Under the pieces are notes generated by a model. It saw nothing but the letters and a program-made list of their open reading frames with translations. It was not told the origin of the DNA and ran no database searches. Below are positions 57,409 through 64,000 of a stretch of 64,000 nt of DNA, piece after piece. Position 1 is the first letter of the stretch, and each line of letters opens with the position of its first letter. Position numbers and translations under genes: made by a program. Origin of the DNA: Arenimonas caeni (GTDB lineage: Bacteria; Pseudomonadota; Gammaproteobacteria; Xanthomonadales; Xanthomonadaceae); the NCBI RefSeq assembly GCF_003024235.1, contig NZ_KZ679084.1:336684-400683 (forward strand). Reading direction: 5' to 3'.

Positions 57409-58485
57409 TCAGCGCCAGCCCTTGAAGAAGCTGCCGTCGGCGAAATCCCAGAGCAGCACGGCGTGCACGCGGTAGTCCCAGGGCTGGTCGCTCAGCCCGA
57501 CCTCGACGCCCAGATTCAGGGCCACGTGGCCGCCCTTGGTGAGCCCGAAGCGCAGCTGCGGGATGGCGCTCCACTGCACGTCCGAGCCGAAGTGGTCGTA
57601 GGGGGCCTCGGCCACCACCTCGATGCCCGGGAAGACATTGCGCGGCCACTGGGTCCAGCGGTAGTGCAGCGCGCCGGCCAGCTCCAGCTGGCCGTCGCCG
57701 GCATCGTCGAGCGGGGTGATGGCGCGGGCGCTGGACTGGAACACCCAGTCGTCGCCGAACATCCGGGCGTAGGCGAGGTAGGGGATGATCTCCTTCGACT
57801 CATCGCCGTCGGTGGGCACCGCCAGGATGACCGCGCCCGAGAGGATGGACTGGCGCTCGCGGTTCCAGCCGAACACGTGCTTGTAGCCGCCTTCGACCTT
57901 GGTCACCTCGGAGTCGAAGCCATCGTCCTCGTGGATCAGCTCCAGCACCACCATGCCGCGGTGCCCGACCCGCTTTTCGATCTCGATGACGTTGCGCATC
58001 ACGTCCGGCGCCCCGTCGAGCGGCGTGTAGCGGCCCTTCCAGACAATCTCGTCCTCGGGGAAGGCCTTCTTGGTGCGGATGGGCAGGAAGTAGTTGAACT
58101 CGCCCGGCGGGTAGTCCGAGGTGTCGGCCAGGGTCTTGACGTAAGCGACGACGTTGCGGATTTCTTCGGCGCTCAGCGCCTCGCGCTGGGCCGGCATCTG
58201 CGCCGACAGGCCCATGGCGTGGCCGCCGTGGCCGACCACCAGCTCCCAGTCGTTGGCCGGCTCGCGGCTGTTGAACAGGGGGTCGGACAGGTCCGCGGGC
58301 GGCGTCTCCAGGCCCGCCAGCACGGGGCTGGACGGGTCCGGGCGGCCGGTGGGGCCGTGGCAGGCCGCGCAGGCCTGGTCGTAGATCCGCCTGCCGTCGG
58401 CGAGGTCGGGCGCCTGGGCAAGGGCCGGGCCGGCGAGCAGCGCGGCCAGCAGTGGGAAAGCGACGGACAGGTGCTTGCGGGCCAT
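57409..58485 (-). CDS. Exported cytochrome c domain fused to a beta-rich domain
   Basis: A 358-residue protein. A signal peptide (ending ALA) precedes a c-type heme domain (about 22-115) with CAACH as heme-binding motif and Met in [11 protein letters not shown] as a possible axial ligand. The remaining 240 residues, from about 120, form a beta-rich region ([57 protein letters not shown]) resembling an outer-membrane barrel. ATG at 58483-58485 has GGAGG 7 nt before it. Fusion of a heme domain and a likely barrel suggests an outer-membrane electron conduit, but this is inference. Confidence 0.82.
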   Translation of the reverse strand: MARKHLSVAFPLLAALLAGPALAQAPDLADGRRIYDQACAACHGPTGRPDPSSPVLAGLETPPADLSDPLFNSREPANDWELVVGHGGHAMGLSAQMPAQREALSAEEIRNVVAYVKTLADTSDYPPGEFNYFLPIRTKKAFPEDEIVWKGRYTPLDGAPDVMRNVIEIEKRVGHRGMVVLELIHEDDGFDSEVTKVEGGYKHVFGWNRERQSILSGAVILAVPTDGDESKEIIPYLAYARMFGDDWVFQSSARAITPLDDAGDGQLELAGALHYRWTQWPRNVFPGIEVVAEAPYDHFGSDVQWSAIPQLRFGLTKGGHVALNLGVEVGLSDQPWDYRVHAVLLWDFADGSFFKGWR

Positions 58486-58535
58486 GGCGGTTCCTCCAAT
58501 GGGTCCCTGCATGTTGCCTTCCCGGCCGCGGGGGC

Positions 58536-58555
58536 GGCTTGACTCCGGTCAAGCC
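58536..58555. promoter_or_regulatory. FNR/DNR-like palindrome between cytochrome c and purM
   Basis: GGCTTGAC-TCCG-GTCAAGCC is a perfect 8-bp inverted repeat. Its core TTGAC-N4-GTCAA differs from the FNR/ANR consensus TTGAT-N4-ATCAA only by the symmetric inner base. It lies 60 nt from the cytochrome c start and 46 nt from the purM start, so it could control oxygen-dependent expression of the cytochrome. Confidence 0.5.
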
Positions 58556-58601
58556 CCACCCGGCTGGTAGAATGCCAGTCTTTCCCAGCGCCGGAACCGC
58601 C

Positions 58602-59636
58602 GTGACCACGCCTACCCCCCTCACCTACCGCGATGCGGGCGTCGACATCGATGCCGGCAACGAAGTCGTCGAGCGCATCAAGCCCCTGGTCAAGCGCACC
58701 TTCCGGCCCGAGGTGATGGGCGGCCTGGGCGGCTTCGGCGCCCTGTTCAACCTCGCGGGCAAGTACCGCGAGCCGGTGCTGGTCTCTGGCACCGACGGCG
58801 TGGGCACCAAGCTCAAGCTGGCCCAGCAGCTCAACCGCCACGACACCATCGGCATCGACCTGGTCGCCATGTGCGTGAACGACGTGCTGGTGCAGGGCGC
58901 CGAGCCGCTGTTCTTCCTCGACTATTTCGCGACCGGCAAGCTGCACGTCGACACCACCGTGTCGGTCGTCTCCGGCATCGCCCGCGGCTGCGAACTCGCC
59001 GGCTGCGCCCTGATCGGCGGCGAAACCGCCGAAATGCCCGACATGTACCCGCCGGGCGAGTACGACCTGGCCGGCTTCACCGTCGGCGCGGTGGAAAAGT
59101 CGATGCTGCTCGACGGCGCCAAGGTGCGCGAGGGCGACGTGCTGCTGGGCATCGCCTCCTCCGGCCCGCACTCGAACGGCTACTCGCTGGTGCGCCGCAT
59201 CTACGACCGCGCCGGCCGCCCGGCCGAGCTCGACCTCGGCGGCGTGAAGCTGGTGGACGCGCTGATGGCGCCCACCGAGATCTACGTCAAGCCGGTGCTC
59301 GAGCTGCTGGCCGCGCACGACCTGCACGCCATGGCCCACATCACCGGCGGCGGCCTGACCGAGAACATCATCCGCGTCATCCCCGAGGGCCTGGGCCTGG
59401 ACATCGAGGCCTCGGCCATCGTGCTGCCGCTGGTGTTCGACTGGCTGCAGCGCGAGGGCGCGGTGCCGCGCGAGGAAATGTGGCGCACCTTCAACTGCGG
59501 CATCGGCTTCGTGCTGGTGCTGGCGCCGGCCGACGTGGCCGCGGTGTCGGCGCACCTGCAGCGCCTGGGCCTGGCGCACCGCGCCATCGGCCAGGTGGTG
59601 AAGGCCGCCGGCGACGAGCGCGTCCACATCGGCTGA
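58602..59636 (+). CDS. purM: Phosphoribosylformylglycinamidine cyclo-ligase
   Basis: A 344-residue AIR synthetase of purine synthesis. The GTG at 58602 begins the family N-terminus ([28 protein letters not shown]). [39 protein letters not shown] and GGETAEMP are the PurM signatures. It is complete. A diguanylate cyclase gene has been placed between it and purN, which are usually adjacent in relatives. Confidence 0.96.
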   Translation: MTTPTPLTYRDAGVDIDAGNEVVERIKPLVKRTFRPEVMGGLGGFGALFNLAGKYREPVLVSGTDGVGTKLKLAQQLNRHDTIGIDLVAMCVNDVLVQGAEPLFFLDYFATGKLHVDTTVSVVSGIARGCELAGCALIGGETAEMPDMYPPGEYDLAGFTVGAVEKSMLLDGAKVREGDVLLGIASSGPHSNGYSLVRRIYDRAGRPAELDLGGVKLVDALMAPTEIYVKPVLELLAAHDLHAMAHITGGGLTENIIRVIPEGLGLDIEASAIVLPLVFDWLQREGAVPREEMWRTFNCGIGFVLVLAPADVAAVSAHLQRLGLAHRAIGQVVKAAGDERVHIG

Positions 59637-59656
59637 CACTCGCCAAGGAGGCTGCC

Positions 59657-60649
59657 ATGGTTTCCAGCGACAGGCTCAGGGAAGTGATCGCCACCCAGGC
59701 GCAGATCGCCCGCCTGGGCTTCGACCTGGGCGGCGTGATGGACCTCGTCGCCGCGCGCACCCTGCCCCTGGTGCGCGCGGACGGCGCCGTGGTCGAGCTG
59801 GTCGAAGGCGACGAGATGGTCTATCGCGGGGCCGCCGGCACGGCCGCGCGCAGCCTTGGCACGCGCATCGGCCGGCGCGGCAGTCTGTCGGGCCTTTGCA
59901 TGGAGCAGGGCGTGGTGCTGCGCTGCGACGATTCCGAAGCCGATCCACGGGTCGACCTCGAAGCCTGCCGGCGGGTGGGCCTGCGTTCGATGGTGGTGCT
60001 GCCGCTGATGCACGAAGGCGAGCCCGTGGGCGTGCTCAAGGCGATGTCCAGCCGGCCGGCGGGCTTCGACGACACGGATGCCGAAGTACTGGGCCTGCTC
60101 GGCGACGCGGTCGGGGCGGCGATGTTCCATGCCACCCGGCACGTCGCCAGCGACCTCTTCCACCTGGCCACGCACGACCCGCTCACCGACCTGCCCAACC
60201 GCGCGCTGTTCGCCGACCGGCTCAAGGCCGCCATCGGCAGCGCGCATCGCCTGGACATTGCGGTGGGCGTGATGATGGTCGACGTGGACGACCTCAAGCC
60301 GGTCAACGACGAGTTCGGCCACGCCGCCGGCGATGCCCTGCTGCAGGAATTCGCCAGGCGCCTGTCGGGCTGCGCGCGCGGCTCCGACACGGTCGCGCGG
60401 CTCGGCGGCGACGAGTTCGCCGCGGTGCTGGTGCCGCTGCGGCATGGCGATAGCATCCATGGCGCCATTGCCCGCTTCCAGACCGCGCTGGCCCTGCCCT
60501 TCGGCTTCCGCGGCCGGGACTTCCCGCTCCGGGCCAGCTTCGGCGGCGCCGTGGCGCTGGCCGAATCCGGCGACCCGCACGACCTGCTCGAGCTCGCCGA
60601 CCAGCGCATGTACGACGCCAAGCGCGCCCGCAAGCAGTCGACGACGTGA
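59657..60649 (+). CDS. GAF-GGDEF diguanylate cyclase
   Basis: A 330-residue cytosolic enzyme making cyclic di-GMP. A GAF sensor domain fills about 15-165 (LVAARTLPLVRADGAVVELVEGDEMVYRGAAG). The GGDEF domain follows, with the GGDEF active site intact at 250-254 and a product-inhibition I-site RGSD at 241-244, exactly five residues before it. HDPLTDLPNRALFADRL is the usual domain start. AAGGAGG precedes the ATG. It overlaps purN by 4 nt (GTGA), so c-di-GMP and purine genes share a transcript. It may influence polysaccharide production, which is inference. Confidence 0.93.
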   Translation: MVSSDRLREVIATQAQIARLGFDLGGVMDLVAARTLPLVRADGAVVELVEGDEMVYRGAAGTAARSLGTRIGRRGSLSGLCMEQGVVLRCDDSEADPRVDLEACRRVGLRSMVVLPLMHEGEPVGVLKAMSSRPAGFDDTDAEVLGLLGDAVGAAMFHATRHVASDLFHLATHDPLTDLPNRALFADRLKAAIGSAHRLDIAVGVMMVDVDDLKPVNDEFGHAAGDALLQEFARRLSGCARGSDTVARLGGDEFAAVLVPLRHGDSIHGAIARFQTALALPFGFRGRDFPLRASFGGAVALAESGDPHDLLELADQRMYDAKRARKQSTT

Positions 60650-61329
60650 CGCAAACTCCCTATCGCCTGGCCGTGCTCGCCTCCGGCCGCGGCAGCAACC
60701 TGCAGGCCCTGCTCGACGCCATCGCCGCCGGCGCGCTGCCGGCGCGCGTGGCCGGCGTGTTCTCGGACAAGCCGGCCTGCGGCGCCATCGCCATCGCGCG
60801 CGAAAACGGCCTGCACCACGTCGCGCTGCGGCCGCGCGACTTCGCCGACCGCGCCGCCCACGATGACGCGCTGTTCAGCGCCGTGGCCGATGTTCAGCCC
60901 GACCTCATCGTCTGTGCGGGATACCTTCGCATCATCACCGAAGCCACGGTGCGACGATTCGAGGACCGCATGATCAACCTGCACCCTTCCCTGCTGCCCC
61001 GCCACAAGGGCCTGGACACCCACGCCGCCGCGCTTGCCGCCGGCGACGCCGAGCACGGTGCCAGCGTGCATGCGGTGGTGCCGGCGCTCGACGACGGCCC
61101 GGTGCTGGCCCAGGCGCGCATCCCGGTGCTGGCCGGCGACACGCCGGACGCCCTGGCCGGGCGCCTGCGCCCGCGCGAACACGCGCTGCTGGTGGCCTGC
61201 GTGGACGCGATCGCCCGCGGCCGCGCCCGGCTGCGCGACGGCTGCTGGGCCTTCGACGGCCGGGCGCTGGCCGCGCCGCTGCGCCTGGGCGACGACGACG
61301 CGCTGCACGCGGGGGCCGGCCATGCGTAA
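60646..61329 (+). CDS. purN: Phosphoribosylglycinamide formyltransferase
   Basis: A 227-residue GAR transformylase. [19 protein letters not shown] is the phosphate-binding start, [18 protein letters not shown] holds the catalytic His and N10-formyl-THF site, and [13 protein letters not shown] the catalytic Asp. The start is GTG at 60646, overlapping the diguanylate cyclase stop; the Met start given here is inferred from frame and homology. It overlaps the next gene by 8 nt. Confidence 0.95.
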   Translation: MTQTPYRLAVLASGRGSNLQALLDAIAAGALPARVAGVFSDKPACGAIAIARENGLHHVALRPRDFADRAAHDDALFSAVADVQPDLIVCAGYLRIITEATVRRFEDRMINLHPSLLPRHKGLDTHAAALAAGDAEHGASVHAVVPALDDGPVLAQARIPVLAGDTPDALAGRLRPREHALLVACVDAIARGRARLRDGCWAFDGRALAAPLRLGDDDALHAGAGHA

Positions 61330-62038
61330 GTTCCTGCGCGCCGCCCTCGCCGCCACGTTGCTGGCCCTGCCCCTGCTGGCGGCGGCCGCCGCGCCGCCCA
61401 AGCCCTTCACCGCCGACTACGAACTGCGCCGCAACGACCAGGTGCTGGGCGTGGGCCAGATCAGCCTGCGTGCGCTGCCCGACGGCCGCTACGAGCTGAC
61501 CACCCGCAGCCAGGGCACCCAGGGCCTGGCGGCGCTGGCGGGCCTGGACCGCGAGGAACGCTCGCTGATGCGCTGGACCGGCAGCCAGCTCGAGCTGCTG
61601 GACTATTCGATGCGGCAGAAGGCCGCGTTCCGCACCCGCGAGCAGTCGCTGCGGCTCGACCCGGCCAGCCGCACCGTCACCAGCCGGCGCAAGGACGAAC
61701 AGAAGGAATTCCCGGCCCCGGAAGGCACGCTCGACCGGCACGGCCTGACGGCGGCGATCATGGTGGCCCTGGCCGACGGCCGGCGCGGCGCGCTGCCCTT
61801 CGAGGTGGCCGGGCGCGGTGGCGTGGAGGCGCAGACCTATCGCGTCGCGGCGCCGGTGAGGCTGCGCACCGCCATCGGCACCGAGCGCGCGCTGCGCGTC
61901 GAGCGCGTGCGCACCGACGGCAGCGGCCGCATCACCAAGCTCTGGTTCGCCCGTGCGCACGGCTGGCTGCCGCTGCGCATCAAGCAGTACGAAGCCGACG
62001 GCGAAACCATCGACATGCGCATCACCGCCATCCGCTGA
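61322..62038 (+). CDS. DUF3108 exported protein
   Basis: A 238-residue protein with a signal peptide ([24 protein letters not shown]). The mature part is beta-rich: [29 protein letters not shown], then [33 protein letters not shown], typical of DUF3108 proteins that follow purN in this order. The function is unknown; it is possibly periplasmic. The ATG at 61322 overlaps the purN end. Confidence 0.92.
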   Translation: MRKFLRAALAATLLALPLLAAAAAPPKPFTADYELRRNDQVLGVGQISLRALPDGRYELTTRSQGTQGLAALAGLDREERSLMRWTGSQLELLDYSMRQKAAFRTREQSLRLDPASRTVTSRRKDEQKEFPAPEGTLDRHGLTAAIMVALADGRRGALPFEVAGRGGVEAQTYRVAAPVRLRTAIGTERALRVERVRTDGSGRITKLWFARAHGWLPLRIKQYEADGETIDMRITAIR

Positions 62039-62045
62039 AGGAAAT

Positions 62046-63308
<1,263 letters not shown>

Positions 63309-63542
63309 TCAGCGGTTCGCTTCTTCGGGGGTCAGGGTGCGCAGGGCCAGGGCGTGGATCTCGCCGCCCATGCGTTCGCCGAGCGTGGCGTAGACCATGC
63401 GGTGGCGGGCGATCGGCAGCTTGCCGGCGAAGCCGTCGAACACGACGGTAGCCTCGAAGTGCACGCCATCGTCGCCGTTCACGCGGGCAACGGCGCCGGG
63501 CAGGCCGGTTTCGATGAGTTCTCGGATCAGGTCGGGATTCAT
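63309..63542 (-). CDS. ibaG: BolA-family protein IbaG
   Basis: A 77-residue BolA-like protein. The sequence VARVNGDDGVHFEATVVFDGFAGKLPIARHRMVYATLGERMGGEIHALALRTLTPEE is the BolA fold with the conserved His near the C-terminal loop. Such proteins bind Fe-S clusters with monothiol glutaredoxins. It is 3 nt from murA on the same strand, the typical ibaG-murA pair. Confidence 0.92.
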   Translation of the reverse strand: MNPDLIRELIETGLPGAVARVNGDDGVHFEATVVFDGFAGKLPIARHRMVYATLGERMGGEIHALALRTLTPEEANR

Positions 63543-63610
63543 GGGCGAGCGGGGCGCGACGGGCGCGCAGGCCTTACAATGCGGCCCCGCATCATACTCC
63601 CTGCGACCGC

Positions 63611-64000
63611 ATGAATGCCCCCGACCATGCATTGAAAGTGTCCGACGAGGCCCTGGTGGCCAGCGGCCGGCAGGTGCTCGAGATCGAGGCCCAGGCCCTG
63701 GCGGCCGTGCGCGCCGCCCTGGGCGCCGATTTCGCCGCCGCCTGCCGCCGGATGCTGGCCTGCACCGGCCGGGTGGTCTGTACCGGCATGGGCAAGTCCG
63801 GCCACATCGCCACCAAGATCGCCGCCACCCTGGCCTCCACCGGCACCCCGGCCTTCTTCATGCATCCGGGCGAGGCCAGCCACGGCGACCTGGGCATGGT
63901 CACCGACGCCGACGTGGTGCTGGCCCTGTCCAATTCCGGCGAGAGCGAGGAGATCCTGGCCATCGTCCCGGCGCTCAAGCGCCAGGGCAACGTGCTCATC
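63611..64000 (+). CDS. kdsD: Arabinose-5-phosphate isomerase, truncated by the window edge
   Basis: The first 130 residues of a sugar-phosphate isomerase. The SIS domain is visible: VVCTGMGKSGHIATKIAATLASTGTPAFFMHPGEASHGDLGMV and LALSNSGESEEILAIVPALKRQG. The enzyme makes D-arabinose-5-phosphate for Kdo synthesis in LPS. CBS domains expected at the C-terminus lie beyond the window. It is divergent from ibaG. Confidence 0.95.
   Translation, partial: MNAPDHALKVSDEALVASGRQVLEIEAQALAAVRAALGADFAAACRRMLACTGRVVCTGMGKSGHIATKIAATLASTGTPAFFMHPGEASHGDLGMVTDADVVLALSNSGESEEILAIVPALKRQGNVLI

Overview
The window reads as the chromosome of a high-GC gammaproteobacterium. The most likely order is Lysobacterales (Xanthomonadales). 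The reasons are gene content and order (purM-purN-DUF3108, DUF2066-pgsA-like-PerM-hda, amgK-murU, murA-ibaG-kdsD), an RfaH plus MarR-type EPS regulator beside a Wzx/Wzy polysaccharide locus, and abundant REP-like palindromes. This is inferred from gene families; no rRNA or tRNA gene was found to fix it.

Layout. 1-3.4 kb: CBS protein, polyprenol-type glycosyltransferase, mtgA and hslO, with GGGGAC-type palindromes at the 3' ends of three genes. 3.4-13.7 kb: poorly characterised envelope proteins, including a membrane-anchored tandem AAA+ ATPase, a caspase-like lipoprotein overlapping a protein with a JAB/MPN-like metal signature, and a MORN plus ankyrin lipoprotein. 13.8-23.4 kb: an apparent integrated island between two direct copies of the 3' end of a nucleotide-sugar epimerase gene. 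It carries hipB-hipA, two unknown proteins and a 1784-residue protein in which I read two tyrosine-recombinase domains, the first degenerate and the second with the full catalytic set.

23.2-39.7 kb: an O-antigen/exopolysaccharide cassette of clearly lower GC, almost all on the minus strand. It contains epimerase, acyltransferases, glycosyltransferases, Wzy, an asparagine-synthase-type amidotransferase, a HAD protein, Wzx and a nucleotide-sugar dehydrogenase. The GC shift falls inside the dehydrogenase gene, which looks like a recombination junction. A perfect 12-nt ops element precedes this gene, and rfaH lies just upstream of the ops site. Near the other border are an IS5-family element and a small secreted peptide with a six-cysteine defensin-like (CS-alpha-beta) pattern.

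39.7-51.2 kb: conserved high-GC polysaccharide genes (rfaH, MarR-type regulator, O-antigen ligase, FecR-like, TPR, J-domain protein, Wzc, Wza, WecA, ManC). 51.3-64 kb: housekeeping genes: amgK-murU (peptidoglycan recycling), a mazEF pair, hda, PerM, a PgsA-like protein, DUF2066, a cytochrome c, purM, a diguanylate cyclase, purN, DUF3108, murA, ibaG and the start of kdsD.

The surface-polysaccharide genes form one functional unit. ManC, the dehydrogenase and the epimerase supply sugars; WecA primes the lipid carrier; glycosyltransferases and acyltransferases build and decorate the unit; Wzx, Wzy, Wzc, Wza and the ligase export, polymerise and attach it; RfaH acting at ops would let RNA polymerase read through the long cassette.
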